Shown piece after piece: positions 1-9,211 of a stretch of DNA of 64,000 nt. The translations under genes were made by a program, and so were the position numbers. Numbering within the stretch: the first letter of the stretch is position 1; every line of letters begins with the position of its first letter. Source of the stretch: Paraeggerthella hominis (lineage in GTDB: Bacteria > Actinomycetota > Coriobacteriia > Coriobacteriales > Eggerthellaceae); assembly GCF_021044775.1 (NCBI RefSeq), contig NZ_JAJNOQ010000001.1, forward strand, positions 186,001 to 250,000. The letters run 5' to 3'. Under the pieces are notes generated by a model. It ran no database searches. It saw only the letters and a list, made by a program, of their open reading frames with translations, and was not told where the DNA came from.

Positions 1-179
1 CCTGCGAAATCGGGATCGAGCTCGTCGTCGTTCGCGGCTTCGGGTACAGGCGCAAGCGACTCTCGATCGGCATCGACCGCGGCGGCAACCTCGGCTATTT
101 TCCCCGACAGCGGCAGTCCGCATTCGTTGCAGAACTTCGCGCCGTCGCGGTTTTCGGAATGGCAATGAGGACAGATCAT
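1..179 (-). CDS. Zinc-ribbon protein, C-terminus cut off by the window edge
   Basis: Only the first 59 codons are visible; the gene runs off the left edge. The N-terminus has a four-cysteine zinc ribbon (CPHC at residues 3-6 and CNEC at 17-20), followed by an acidic, alanine-rich stretch. A purine-rich Shine-Dalgarno-like sequence (GAGGGAG) precedes the ATG. It is the last gene visible in the leftward run after era, with a 158-bp gap. Such N-terminal ribbons occur on many unrelated membrane or signalling proteins, so no function can be assigned from this fragment. Confidence 0.7.
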   Translation of the reverse strand, partial: MICPHCHSENRDGAKFCNECGLPLSGKIAEVAAAVDADRESLAPVPEAANDDELDPDFA

Positions 180-337
180 GCTGACTTACTCCCTCGCAGG
201 TGACGGTACGAAAAGATTGTAGCCGAAAAACCACGAGAGCACCCGAACAACCCGGCGAACCTCCGGTTCACGACAATACTTGCAAAAAAACGCGAGCCAA
301 GCTGGCTTCGGCGCGCCGAAGCGCGCGCATCCAAGCC

Positions 338-1246
338 CTACAAGCCCTCGCCGTAGCCGAATCGGCGAATCTGGTTCTCGTCGCGCCGCCAGTTCTTCTT
401 CACCTTGACCGACAGGTCCAAGAACACCCGCGTGCCCAGCAGCTGCTCAAGGTCGGCGCGCGCTTCGGTGCCGATCTGCTTGATGGCGGCGCCTCGTTTG
501 CCGATGATGATGCCCTTCTGGCTGTCGCGCTCCACGTAGATGCGCGCGAAGATGCGATGGAGATCCTTCTTGCGGTCGTATTCCATCTCTTCCACCTGCA
601 CGCCGATAGCATGGGGCACTTCGTCGTGGAACGAACGCAGGATCTTCTCGCGGATGAACTCCGCCACCACGACCTCGATCGGCTGGTCGGTTTCCATGTC
701 GAGCGGGAACCACGCCGGGCCCTCGGGCAGCAGGAACACCACTTCCTCGATGAACGCGTCTACGTTCTTCCCGGTCTCGGAGGACAAGCCCACCATCGCA
801 TCCCATTCGCCAAGCTTCTCGGCCGCTTCGCGTTGGCGGGAAAGCTGCTCGGGATTCACGAGGTCGGTCTTGGACAGCACGCAGATCTTCTTCGCGCGCG
901 ATCGGCGCAGCTGCTCGGCCACCCACTCGTCGCCGCGGCCCACGGGCTTCGACGCGTCGATGAGCATGGCCACCACGTCCACGTCCTCGAGCGCCTTGAG
1001 CGCGGAGACGTTCAGCTCCTCGCCCAGCGCGTCATGCGGCTTGTGCAGGCCGGGCGTGTCCACGATGATCATCTGGTAGTCGTCTTTGGTGTAGACCGCG
1101 CGGAAGCGGTGGCGCGTGGTTTGCACGGTGTTCGACGTGATGGCGATCTTCTTGCCCATGATCGCGTTGAGCAACGTCGACTTGCCGGCGTTCGGCCTGC
1201 CCACCAACGTGACGAAGCCGGATTTGAAGTGTTCGGGCATTTTCAA
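338..1246 (-). CDS. era: GTPase Era
   Basis: Era is a ribosome-assembly GTPase that binds 16S rRNA and 30S precursors near the inner membrane. The 302-residue length is normal for the family. Visible motifs are G1 GRPNAGKST (16-24), G3 DTPG (63-66), G4 as SKTD (125-128) and a C-terminal KH domain with GKRG at 249-252. The usual G4 is NKxD, so the Asn-to-Ser change is slightly unusual. I keep a TTG start because AAGGA lies 8 nt upstream of it; the ATG two codons later would be about 14 nt from that site. It follows ybeY and dgkA, the common phoH-ybeY-dgkA-era order. Confidence 0.96.
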   Translation of the reverse strand: MKMPEHFKSGFVTLVGRPNAGKSTLLNAIMGKKIAITSNTVQTTRHRFRAVYTKDDYQMIIVDTPGLHKPHDALGEELNVSALKALEDVDVVAMLIDASKPVGRGDEWVAEQLRRSRAKKICVLSKTDLVNPEQLSRQREAAEKLGEWDAMVGLSSETGKNVDAFIEEVVFLLPEGPAWFPLDMETDQPIEVVVAEFIREKILRSFHDEVPHAIGVQVEEMEYDRKKDLHRIFARIYVERDSQKGIIIGKRGAAIKQIGTEARADLEQLLGTRVFLDLSVKVKKNWRRDENQIRRFGYGEGL

Positions 1247-1295
1247 GGTTGCGTTCCTTCCAACCGATTCTGTATCTTTGCGCGACGCTGAAGTT

Positions 1296-1754
1296 CTACG
1301 CCCCGAGCAGCGCCGCCAAGCGAGGGACGAACACGAGCGCGGCCACCGTCACAGCGGCGAGGGCGAACACGAGCACGGCCGCCGCCGCGCAGTCCTTCGC
1401 GCGCCGCGCCAGCTCGTGGTACCCGGGCGACACCAGGTCGACCACCGATTCGAGCGCCGTGTTGAAGCACTCCGCCGCGAACACCGCGGCGATGCACAAA
1501 ACGATCGCGATCCACGATACGGCGTCGATGCGCAGCAGAACGCCCAGGATCACGGCCGCTGCGGCAACGGCCAGGTGTATCTTCATATTGCGCTGCGTGC
1601 GCACCGCGAAGACAAGCCCGTCTCCCGCGCATGAGAACGCGCGGCCGAGCGAAAACCTCGCATGCGATTCCTTCGACGCCCGATTGCGGACGAACCCTTC
1701 TTCGTCCCGCACGTCCCCCTGCGCAGAAGCGCGCTTTTCCCCGTCCTCGTCCAT
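1296..1754 (-). CDS. dgkA: Diacylglycerol/undecaprenol kinase family membrane protein
   Basis: Small integral-membrane kinase of the DgkA family; in Gram-positive bacteria these phosphorylate undecaprenol to recycle the cell-wall lipid carrier. About 150 residues with a charged N-terminal extension, three hydrophobic segments in the last two-thirds, and the conserved catalytic segment ECFNTALESVVDLVSP with its Glu/Asn/Glu residues. It lies between ybeY and era, where this gene is often found. An in-frame GTG at 1778 would add 8 residues; I prefer the ATG at 1754, but neither start has a strong Shine-Dalgarno. Lipid substrate specificity is inferred, not seen. Confidence 0.88.
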   Translation of the reverse strand: MDEDGEKRASAQGDVRDEEGFVRNRASKESHARFSLGRAFSCAGDGLVFAVRTQRNMKIHLAVAAAAVILGVLLRIDAVSWIAIVLCIAAVFAAECFNTALESVVDLVSPGYHELARRAKDCAAAAVLVFALAAVTVAALVFVPRLAALLGA

Positions 1755-1787
1755 GATGTTCGACGCTTTCGTGATCACGTCGAGCGC

Positions 1788-2249
1788 TTAGCGCTTCGAC
1801 CAGGCTTCGAGGATCTCGGCCTCGCGCTTTTCCATGACCTCGGCCTCGTCGTCCTCGATGTGATCGTAGCCGCACAGGTGCAGCAGGCCATGCACGAGAA
1901 GCAAGCTGATCTCCTCTTCGAAGGTGGTACCGAACTCGCGCGTCTGCCTGCTTGCCACGTCCGGGGCGATGATCACGTCGCCCAGCTCGAACACGGGGTC
2001 CTGCGCCAGCGTCATGGCCGACAGATCGTCGTCCACGCCGTCGCACTCGAACGACAGCACGTCGGTGGGACCGGATTTCTGACGGTACTTCTCGTTCAGC
2101 TCGGCGATGGCCTCGTCGGTGACGAAGCTGATGGACACCTCGGTGTTGAAGGGCTTGTCCTCGCGCGTCAGCACGAACTGGGTCAACTCGTGCAGCGGCA
2201 GCTTTTCCAGCTCGTCTTTTCTGAAATCGTAGTTGATCTGGATATCCAT
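1788..2249 (-). CDS. ybeY: Endoribonuclease YbeY
   Basis: YbeY is a single-strand metallo-endoribonuclease involved in 16S rRNA 3'-end maturation and 70S quality control. The 153-residue protein has the diagnostic zinc motif HGLLHLCGYDH at residues 120-130, with three metal-binding histidines. The start lies 3 bp downstream of the phoH stop, so the two are probably co-translated; the phoH-ybeY pairing is widespread. Confidence 0.96.
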   Translation of the reverse strand: MDIQINYDFRKDELEKLPLHELTQFVLTREDKPFNTEVSISFVTDEAIAELNEKYRQKSGPTDVLSFECDGVDDDLSAMTLAQDPVFELGDVIIAPDVASRQTREFGTTFEEEISLLLVHGLLHLCGYDHIEDDEAEVMEKREAEILEAWSKR

Positions 2250-2252
2250 GGC

Positions 2253-3209
2253 TTATCCCTTCTTGCTTGCCTGGTCGTAGGCGGATACGATGGCGGCCAC
2301 CAGGGAATGGCGCACCACGTCTTTGCCGGAGAAGTCGCAAAACGCGATATCGTCCACGTCTTCGAGAATGTGGCGGACGCCCTTGAGCCCGGAAATGCCG
2401 CGCGGCAGATCGAGCTGGGTCACGTCGCCCGTGATCACCATCTTGGAACCGAATCCCAAACGCGTCAAGAACATCTTCATCTGCTCGGGCGTGGTGTTCT
2501 GCGCCTCGTCGAGGATAATGAAGCTGTCGTTGAGCGTGCGCCCGCGCATGAACGCAAGCGGGGCGATCTCGATGACGCCGTTGTCTATGAGCTGGGTTGC
2601 GCGCTCCATGTCGGTCATGTCGAACAGAGCGTCGTAAAGCGGCCGGATGTAGGGATCCACCTTTTCGGTCAAGGTGCCCGGCAGAAAGCCCAGGCTCTCC
2701 CCCGCCTCCACGACGGGCCTCGTCAAGATGATGCGTCCCACTTCCTTGCGCTTGAGCGCAGCCACCGCCATGGCCATGGCCAGGTAGGTCTTGCCCGTTC
2801 CGGCCGGCCCGATGCCGAAGGTGACGGTGTTTTCGCGAATGGCGTCCACGTACTGCTTCTGACCGGCGGTCTTCGGGCGTATGGCCCGTCCTCGGTACGT
2901 GAGCAGGATGTCCTCGCGCAAAGCGCGCGGCGAGAATTCAGCCGTGCGCAGCAGGTCGATAGCGCGACGGACGTAGTCCGAAGTGGGCTCGTCGCCGCCT
3001 TCCACCAGCTTGATGAGATCCGAGAACAAAACGGTAAGCGACTGCACCTCGATGGGATCGCCTTCGAGCATGATGGAATCGCCCCGTACCGTGATGCGCG
3101 CCTCGAACGCGCTTTCCACGATGTGCAACAGCTCGTCGGCCGGGCCCACGATGAGCGCCATGTTCACGCTCTGAGGAGCCGTGAGGGTAATGTGCGTCTG
3201 ATCAGTCAT
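2253..3209 (-). CDS. phoH: PhoH-family ATPase
   Basis: PhoH/YbeZ is a cytoplasmic P-loop ATPase/RNA helicase-like protein that acts with YbeY. The 318 residues carry Walker A GPAGTGKT (134-141) and Walker B ILDEAQ (232-237), with an N-terminal KH-like region. The open frame extends far upstream, but the ATG at 3209 (MTDQTH) gives the normal family length. The upstream part runs through a palindromic element and cannot be coding. It heads a phoH-ybeY-dgkA-era run. Confidence 0.95.
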   Translation of the reverse strand: MTDQTHITLTAPQSVNMALIVGPADELLHIVESAFEARITVRGDSIMLEGDPIEVQSLTVLFSDLIKLVEGGDEPTSDYVRRAIDLLRTAEFSPRALREDILLTYRGRAIRPKTAGQKQYVDAIRENTVTFGIGPAGTGKTYLAMAMAVAALKRKEVGRIILTRPVVEAGESLGFLPGTLTEKVDPYIRPLYDALFDMTDMERATQLIDNGVIEIAPLAFMRGRTLNDSFIILDEAQNTTPEQMKMFLTRLGFGSKMVITGDVTQLDLPRGISGLKGVRHILEDVDDIAFCDFSGKDVVRHSLVAAIVSAYDQASKKG

Positions 3210-3320
3210 GCCGGCTATTGTACCATGCGGCCGCCCGCTCGGAGACGATGTCACCGAACCGACAAGGGAATATGGTGCAGGTGCCCAAAACGGTGCCCGG
3301 AACAAGTTCGCAGTCGATTC

Positions 3321-3380
3321 GCATTGTCGCCCGAAACGTACGGTTTTGCCGCAGAAACCGTACGTTTCGGGCGACAATGC
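3321..3380. repeat. Perfect 26-bp palindrome with 8-nt loop, copy 1
   Basis: Left arm 3321-3346 and right arm 3355-3380 are exact reverse complements over 26 bp; loop 3347-3354 is TGCCGCAG. The inner 24 bp of each arm are identical to the arms of a second copy at 56712-56769, while the loops differ. This copy lies between the end of the C39-like gene and the start of phoH, both on the minus strand. It could be a strong intercistronic terminator or stabilising hairpin. No U-tract is seen, and the arm identity between distant loci suggests a dispersed element. Confidence 0.9.
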
Positions 3381-3397
3381 AGTCCGCGGGACCGTCC

Positions 3398-4516
3398 CTA
3401 GGCCAGGCGGTACGCCCAGAGCGTCTTGGTCTGGCCGATCACCTGGTCGATGCTCCACGTTCGATCCGAGCGCTGCGCCGAGTACGGATCGTTCACCTTG
3501 AGCGTGCCGTCGTCGGCGAGCCCCGTTACGACGAAGAAGTGGCCGTTGTCCGTGAAATCGCCGGGGCCGACGTTGCAGATGACCACCGCGCCGCTTTCGA
3601 GCGCGCTGCGCAGGCTTCCCGCATCGACCCCGATCGGCTGGCAGGACAGGCCGAGCGACGCCGCTTCGTTGGTCAAGAAGGACGAATCCGTGCCGTCGAA
3701 GGTGGCCATGTAGCCGCCCTGCTTCGCCCGAACGCCCATGTCGTAGGGCGACAGGTCGCTTTTGCCCGTCAAACCCTGGTACACCATGGAAAGCGCCGTG
3801 GGACAGCACCCCGTAAGCGCGAACGTGGTCGAGCTGTACACGGTGAAGCCCCAGCGGCTGTCCCACTGGTACAGCCGGGGCACCTCGCCTTTGCGCGCCT
3901 CGTCGCACGCCCCGGCTTCGCTGGCAGGATACGCGTCGGGGAACTGCCTGACGGAGGAAACGGCCTCGGGCTCGGTCGCCGCCAGTTTGAGCAGCTTGTA
4001 CTGCACCGCTTCGCCGTCAACCGCGTACGCTTGGGGATGCGCGGCAATCCAAGCCGCATCGTCGCTGGTCTCGGCCGCTTTCACAAGCTGCGCGGTCAGG
4101 TCGTCTCCGAGTATCGCGGAAAGAGCCGCCTGGTCGATGGGATCTTTCTGCGGTTGCTGCGCTTCAGGGGCAGGATCGGGAGCCGGCTCGGGCTGCTCGG
4201 CCGTGCAGCTTGCGCAGCTGCGAACGCCCACCACGGCCAGCACGATCAGGAGCACGGCCGCAAGCCCTGCAAGCAGGCGCTTCGGACCGAGTGCGCGGAC
4301 GGCATTCGACACGGCATCGACGCCCGCAAGCAAGAGGTCGGCCGGTTTCGAGCCGCCATGATGCTGCTCGCCCGCACCTGCGCGGCGGGCTTGCCGACCA
4401 TCGGGGCGCGACGACGCTTCACGTGGCGGATGCGGGCCGGCCGCTTGCCCGTTGCGCCGTGCGGTTCGCTCTTCAAGCCGTTTGCGCGCTCGCTCGCGCG
4501 CCTCTTCGTCGGTCAT
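3398..4516 (-). CDS. Membrane-anchored C39-like cysteine peptidase domain protein
   Basis: A 372-residue protein with a highly charged, Arg-rich cytoplasmic N-terminus (1-78), one transmembrane helix at about 79-98, a Pro/Ala/Glu linker (108-125) and a C-terminal C39_2-type papain-fold domain. Likely catalytic residues are Cys237 (in TGCCPTALSMV), His326 (NGHFFVV) and Asp343 (VNDPYS). Topology predicts an extracellular peptidase domain, possibly acting on cell-wall or secreted peptides; no ABC transporter domain is fused, so it is not a bacteriocin exporter. It lies between mtaB and the palindrome upstream of phoH. Substrate unknown. Confidence 0.85.
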   Translation of the reverse strand: MTDEEARERARKRLEERTARRNGQAAGPHPPREASSRPDGRQARRAGAGEQHHGGSKPADLLLAGVDAVSNAVRALGPKRLLAGLAAVLLIVLAVVGVRSCASCTAEQPEPAPDPAPEAQQPQKDPIDQAALSAILGDDLTAQLVKAAETSDDAAWIAAHPQAYAVDGEAVQYKLLKLAATEPEAVSSVRQFPDAYPASEAGACDEARKGEVPRLYQWDSRWGFTVYSSTTFALTGCCPTALSMVYQGLTGKSDLSPYDMGVRAKQGGYMATFDGTDSSFLTNEAASLGLSCQPIGVDAGSLRSALESGAVVICNVGPGDFTDNGHFFVVTGLADDGTLKVNDPYSAQRSDRTWSIDQVIGQTKTLWAYRLA

Positions 4517-4617
4517 GGCTTCCCCGTTTCGCGATCGTTATCGAAACAGAGTATACCGTTGCACCTGCGCGAACGCCAGACGGAAGTCGGTCGTACAGGA
4601 CTTCCGCCAGCAGTTGG

Positions 4618-5892
4618 CTACAGGGCGACCTCGACGAGCGACCCGACTTGCGCGCCCGCAGGAGCGTCCACCTCGTGATAGCTTTCCGTCATGGCCACGC
4701 CGCCCTCTTCCACCAGGGCAAGCTCGACGGTTCCCACGCGACGGGCGCGGTCGGCGGCGCGCAGCTCGTCGCCGAGGGCGCGCAGGGCTGCGGCGCGCGA
4801 CGCCTTGACCTCGGAAGTCACCTGGTCGTCGCGCGCAGCCGCCGGCGTTCCCTCGCGGCGCGAATAGGGAAACACGTGAATCTTCGAGAAGCGGCAACGC
4901 CGCGCCACGGCAAGCGTCTCCTGGAACTCGGCATCGGTCTCGCCCGGAAAGCCCACGATGACGTCGGTCGACAGGCTGATGCCGGGCACGCTGGCGCGCA
5001 ATCGGTCCACGAGCGCCTCGAAACGCCTCGCATCGTAAGGACGCGCCATCTCGCGCAGCACCTTGTTGCTACCCGCCTGCAAGGGCAGGTGCAGATGGCG
5101 GCACACGCGACCCTGCGCAGAAGCCAGCAGCTCGATGAACGCCTCGTCAACGTCGCGCGGCTCGATACTCGACACGCGGAAGCGCACGGGAGGCGCGTCG
5201 GATTCGTGCAGGCCCGCCGTCTCGTCGAGCAGGCGGCGCAGCAGATCGGCCAGGCGCAACGCGCTTGGGTCGCGCCGCGCGCCGTCGCGATACGACCCCA
5301 GGTTGATGCCGGTCAGCACGATCTCGCGCGCTCCAGCGCGTGCGAGCGATGCGCATTCGGCCGCCACGTCGTCGGCTGGACGACTGACGGCGCGACCGCG
5401 CGCCACGTGCACGATGCAGTACGTGCACGCGTTGTCGCATCCGTCCTGAACCTTCACGCCCACGCGCGTCCGAAAGCCCCGGCCCAGCGGCAGCACTGAA
5501 GCAGGCGCAAACTCGACGTCCCCTTCGCCCGCCTTGGCGACGCAAGGAACGGCGCCCGTATGATCCCATTGCCCTTGCTCGATCTGCTCCAGAAGCTGGC
5601 CCTTGCCCACGACGCGCACGCGCGGATCCATAGCCTCGTACGTTGCGGCGTCGATGGCCACCGCGCACCCGGTAACCGCCACCGCGGCACGATCGTTGCA
5701 ACGCAGCGCGCGCCGCACGGCCTTGCGCGTCTTCTTCTCGGCCTCGCCGGTAACGGTGCACGTGTTCACCACGATCAAATCGGCTTCGCTTTCAGCAACG
5801 CAGGCCTGCCCTCGGGCAAGCAAGGCGGCGGCGAAGGAATCCGACTCGACCCGGTTCACCTTGCACCCCAGGTTCACCACGGCGAAGCTCAT
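4618..5892 (-). CDS. mtaB: tRNA-t6A37 methylthiotransferase MtaB
   Basis: Radical-SAM enzyme that converts t6A37 to ms2t6A in tRNAs reading ANN codons. 424 residues: the N-terminal UPF0004 domain provides three cluster cysteines (C10, C45, C76), the radical-SAM motif is CDNACTYC (C152, C156, C159), and a C-terminal TRAM-like domain ends the protein. The ATG at 5892 overlaps the rsmE stop as ATGA, indicating translational coupling. The open frame extends further upstream, but that is inside rsmE. The hrcA-dnaJ-rsmE-mtaB order matches the heat-shock loci of many Firmicutes. Confidence 0.95.
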   Translation of the reverse strand: MSFAVVNLGCKVNRVESDSFAAALLARGQACVAESEADLIVVNTCTVTGEAEKKTRKAVRRALRCNDRAAVAVTGCAVAIDAATYEAMDPRVRVVGKGQLLEQIEQGQWDHTGAVPCVAKAGEGDVEFAPASVLPLGRGFRTRVGVKVQDGCDNACTYCIVHVARGRAVSRPADDVAAECASLARAGAREIVLTGINLGSYRDGARRDPSALRLADLLRRLLDETAGLHESDAPPVRFRVSSIEPRDVDEAFIELLASAQGRVCRHLHLPLQAGSNKVLREMARPYDARRFEALVDRLRASVPGISLSTDVIVGFPGETDAEFQETLAVARRCRFSKIHVFPYSRREGTPAAARDDQVTSEVKASRAAALRALGDELRAADRARRVGTVELALVEEGGVAMTESYHEVDAPAGAQVGSLVEVAL

Positions 5893-6833
5893 AGCAGTCC
5901 CTTTCGAGGAGCGCGGCCGGGATCGAGCGTCCGGCGGCCCGCTTCCCCGGCTTCGCCCGCCTGCTCGGGCGTACGGACGGATTCGCCCTCGGAGGCGCCG
6001 CTCGGCAACGGATCCGCCCCGTCGCCCGCATCGCCCCGGTCGCTCACCGCCGCCATGCGACCCAGCTCGTAGAGCACGAGCGCCGGCGCCACGATGCCCG
6101 CCGTTTCCGTACGCAGAATGGAAGGTCCCAGCGTGACCAGCGCCGAAGAAGGGTTGCATTCCAGAAGCGCATCCACCTCACGCTGCGTCAAACCGCCTTC
6201 CGGGCCGACCACCACGACAATGCGCGCCTCGTCGGCCGGCATGCTGTTGCGCATGAGGCCACGCGCGATCGCGTCCTCCAAGCGCGCCGTCTGCGGAGCC
6301 TCTTCCCAGCAGATCAGCACCGCAGTCGCGTTCTTCGCGAACGCGCACGCCTCGGCAAGCGACAAAGGCGCGCTCACCTCGGGAACCGCTCGCTGGCCCG
6401 ACTGCATGGCGGCGCTTTTGGCGATGGCACGCCAACGCTCCGCCTTGGACGCAGTCTTTTTCGCATCCAGTTTGACGATGGAGCGCTCGCATGAAAGCGG
6501 GACGAACCCGCTCACTCCCAGCTCGGTCGCGTGGCGCACGACCGTTTCCATCTTGTCCCCCTTGGCAAGGCCCTGCACGAGCACCACCGAGGGCCCGTTG
6601 GAGCCGCGCTCGAACCGCTGGGCTACGCGCACCAGGGGAATCTGGTCGGAAAACGACACGATCTCGCATTCGAAATAGTCCTGCGCGGCATCCACCACGG
6701 CAATGTGCTCGCCCGGAGCAAGGCGCAGCACGCGCGCATGCTTGGCATCGTCGCGTGCCAAGCGCAACGGGAAGGACTCGGCGGGCTCGTCGGCGATCAC
6801 CTGGTCGTGCAGGTAGAAATGTGGCAGGGACAT
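5889..6833 (-). CDS. rsmE: 16S rRNA m3U1498 methyltransferase RsmE with long C-terminal tail
   Basis: SPOUT-family methyltransferase that modifies U1498 of 16S rRNA. The trefoil-knot signatures are GPEGG (210-214) and LGPSILRTETA (235-245). The start is placed at MSLPHFYL (6833), giving a normal N-terminal PUA-like domain. The protein is 314 residues because about 55 residues of Gly/Ala/Glu/Asp-rich low-complexity sequence follow the SPOUT fold; the usual length is near 245. The stop overlaps the mtaB start by 4 nt. Confidence 0.94.
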   Translation of the reverse strand: MSLPHFYLHDQVIADEPAESFPLRLARDDAKHARVLRLAPGEHIAVVDAAQDYFECEIVSFSDQIPLVRVAQRFERGSNGPSVVLVQGLAKGDKMETVVRHATELGVSGFVPLSCERSIVKLDAKKTASKAERWRAIAKSAAMQSGQRAVPEVSAPLSLAEACAFAKNATAVLICWEEAPQTARLEDAIARGLMRNSMPADEARIVVVVGPEGGLTQREVDALLECNPSSALVTLGPSILRTETAGIVAPALVLYELGRMAAVSDRGDAGDGADPLPSGASEGESVRTPEQAGEAGEAGRRTLDPGRAPRKGLL

Positions 6834-6904
6834 ACGGGGAACCTCGCAGGTCGAACGGTCGCAGGGTGATACAAGTGGGCGCATCGGCCGGCAGGCCGAC
6901 GATC

Positions 6905-8041
6905 CTACTGGAACGCGTCGCGCAGTTTCTGCAACGGCGTGCGCTCGTCGGCCACGTCCTCGCCCATCTCCTCGGCCAGCTGCTCCAAAAGCTCGCGCTG
7001 CTTCTTGGTGACCTTCTTGGGCACCTGCACGTTCACATGCACGAACATGTCGCCGCGCGCGTCGCTGCGGAAGCGCGGCATGCCGCAGCCCTTCACGCGC
7101 ACCACCTGCTCGTTCTGGCAGCCTTCGGGAATGCGAACCTGCACCTTCTCGTCCTCGAAGATGCCGTCGATCTCGATTTCCGAACCGAGCGTTGCCTGCA
7201 CGATGGACACGTTCGCACGCGCGTGCAGGTTGTCGCCATCGCGTTCGAAGAACTCATGCGGCTGGATGCGGCAGGTTACGATCAGGTCGCCCGGACGCGC
7301 GCCGTGCATGCCTGCTTCGCCGAAGCCGGACAGGCGAAGCTGCTGGGAATCGCGGATGCCCACGGGAACCTCCACGGTCACGCGCTGGCGGTCGGGCACG
7401 CGGCCCTGGCCCTCGCATTCCGGGCACGGGTTCTCGATAGTATGGCCGGTGCCGCCGCAGGTCTTGCACGTGGTGGCCGTCTGCATGTCGCCCAAGAACG
7501 TACGCTGCACGGTGACCACGCGGCCTTGCCCGTTGCAATCGGGGCACACGACCTCGCGACCGTCGGGGCCCAAGCCCGAGCCGTCGCAGTCGGGGCACGG
7601 AGCCAGGCGATCGTACACGATCTCCTTCTTGGCTCCAGCGGCCACTTCCTCAAGCGTCAGGCGCAAGCCGACGCCCATGTCGCGGCCTTCGCGGCGCTGG
7701 GGCGCATGGCCAGCGGCCTGCCCGCCGAAGAACGAACTGAAGATGTCGCCCATGCCGAAGCCGCCGCCGAACAAATCCTCGAAGTCCACGTAACCGCCGC
7801 CGTAGGGGTTGCCGCCGCCCGCCGCGCCCGGCATGGTCCCGAACCGGTCGTACTGCGCGCGCTTCGCCGGATCGGACAGCACGTCGTACGCTTCGTTGAG
7901 CTCTTTGAACTGGTCCTCGGCATCGGGGGCTTTGTTTACATCGGGGTGCAGCTCGCGCGCGCGGCGGCGAAACGCCTTCTTGATCTCGTCTTCGTTCGCG
8001 TCCCGCGACACTCCCAGAACTTCGTACAGATCCTTGGCCAT
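6905..8041 (-). CDS. dnaJ: Molecular chaperone DnaJ
   Basis: Hsp40 co-chaperone that stimulates DnaK ATPase. 378 residues: N-terminal J domain with HPD at 32-34, a Gly/Phe-rich linker, four CxxCxGxG zinc modules ([32 protein letters not shown]) and two C-terminal substrate-binding domains. It follows hrcA after a gap holding a 10-bp hairpin. No dnaK or grpE is present here, so this is an hrcA-dnaJ unit separate from the dnaK locus. Confidence 0.97.
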   Translation of the reverse strand: MAKDLYEVLGVSRDANEDEIKKAFRRRARELHPDVNKAPDAEDQFKELNEAYDVLSDPAKRAQYDRFGTMPGAAGGGNPYGGGYVDFEDLFGGGFGMGDIFSSFFGGQAAGHAPQRREGRDMGVGLRLTLEEVAAGAKKEIVYDRLAPCPDCDGSGLGPDGREVVCPDCNGQGRVVTVQRTFLGDMQTATTCKTCGGTGHTIENPCPECEGQGRVPDRQRVTVEVPVGIRDSQQLRLSGFGEAGMHGARPGDLIVTCRIQPHEFFERDGDNLHARANVSIVQATLGSEIEIDGIFEDEKVQVRIPEGCQNEQVVRVKGCGMPRFRSDARGDMFVHVNVQVPKKVTKKQRELLEQLAEEMGEDVADERTPLQKLRDAFQ

Positions 8042-8064
8042 CTGTCGTTGAAACCTTTCTTCAC

Positions 8065-8090
8065 CAGCGGAAGGACCGCCCCTTCCGCTG
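8065..8090 (-). terminator. Intercistronic hairpin between hrcA and dnaJ
   Basis: A perfect 10-bp stem (8065-8074 with 8081-8090) and 6-nt loop lies between the hrcA stop and the dnaJ start. No T-tract follows, so it is more likely a partial terminator or RNA-processing/stability element that sets the hrcA:dnaJ ratio than a full terminator. Confidence 0.5.
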
Positions 8091-8116
8091 CACTCGTTTT
8101 TGCTTCTACCTAACTG

Positions 8117-9130
8117 CTATACGTCTTCGAGCGCGGAGCTTGCTATGCGCACCGCGCGGATAACCTTCGAGTAATCCATGCGCGTAGGGCCTACCACGGC
8201 CACCACGCCGGCAGACTCGCCCCGTCCGTACCGGCTTGCCACCACCGACACGCCCGAAAGCGCCGCGGCATCGTTTTCGCTGCCGATGCGCACGCTTGGA
8301 ACGCCGGCAGCCTGACGGGACGCCTCGTCCATGATCTGCAGGAGCACCGTGTCGTCCTCGAGCACTTGCATGACGGGCAGCAACGCCTGCGACTGGCTGA
8401 ATTCAGGCTGGCTGAGCAGCGAGCTTACGCCTAGGCGATGCGCGCGCGACTGCTCGCTTTCCTGCAAGCACGACAGAACCTCGTCGAGCGCCATGCGCAC
8501 GAGCGGGTCGCGAAACGCCTCGACCATGCCCTGCCCCAGCCCGTCTTCGATTTCCTGGAGCGACTTGCCCGTGAAGACGTCGCTCAGGAAATGCTGCACG
8601 TGCGCCAGATCGTCGCCCGAAACCTCTTCGGCGAACTCCATCTGGCGATTGAACACCTGGCCGTCTTCGGTCACCAGCACCACGAGCGCCCTCATGGACG
8701 ACAGCGATATCAGGGAAAGCTGCTTGATATGCAGGTTGAGGACCGAGGGGGCGATCACGATGGAAAGGCAGTCGGTCAAGCGCGTCAGAGCCGACGACGT
8801 CTGCTCGAGCAGGGCGTCCAGCTCGCTCGCACTGCGGCGCAGCTGGTCCACCACGGGGCTGTAACGATCATCGTCGCCCGCAAGGTCGGTCTGCAGCAGG
8901 TTGTCGACGAACGCGCGGTACCCGTGATCGGTCGGGATGCGCCCCGCCGACGTGTGCGGCTGCGCGATATAGCCGCCGTCCTCGAGAACCGACAGTTCGT
9001 TGCGCACCGTCGCGGGGCTCACGCCCAGCTGGTAGCGCTCCGTCAACGTGCGCGAGCCCACCGGCAGAGCGCGCGCGACGTATTCTTCGATGAGGGCTGC
9101 AAGCACCCTTTGCCTTCGATCCGAAAGCAC
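8117..9130 (-). CDS. hrcA: Heat-inducible transcription repressor HrcA
   Basis: HrcA represses class I heat-shock genes by binding CIRCE operators and is kept active by GroEL. The start is placed at GTG 9130 (residues VLSDRRQRVL), preceded by AAAGGTGGAG; this gives 337 residues, the normal family length, and an N-terminal winged helix containing SPATVRNELSVLEDGGYI. An open frame 24 codons longer exists, but its extra N-terminus is Arg-rich and untypical. The gene is preceded by a CIRCE operator overlapping its promoter (9212-9250), so autoregulation is expected. Confidence 0.95.
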   Translation of the reverse strand: MLSDRRQRVLAALIEEYVARALPVGSRTLTERYQLGVSPATVRNELSVLEDGGYIAQPHTSAGRIPTDHGYRAFVDNLLQTDLAGDDDRYSPVVDQLRRSASELDALLEQTSSALTRLTDCLSIVIAPSVLNLHIKQLSLISLSSMRALVVLVTEDGQVFNRQMEFAEEVSGDDLAHVQHFLSDVFTGKSLQEIEDGLGQGMVEAFRDPLVRMALDEVLSCLQESEQSRAHRLGVSSLLSQPEFSQSQALLPVMQVLEDDTVLLQIMDEASRQAAGVPSVRIGSENDAAALSGVSVVASRYGRGESAGVVAVVGPTRMDYSKVIRAVRIASSALEDV

Positions 9131-9211
9131 GCTTCTCCACCTTTCCTCTCTCTTCCACCGCTCAAGCCGCCGCTTCATCGGCACCAGGCGATGCAATACC
9201 AACGTGTCATT

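Noticed and set aside
2253..3908. Long N-terminal extension of phoH
   Set aside because: It translates through the perfect palindrome and into the C39-like gene; the ATG at 3209 gives normal length.
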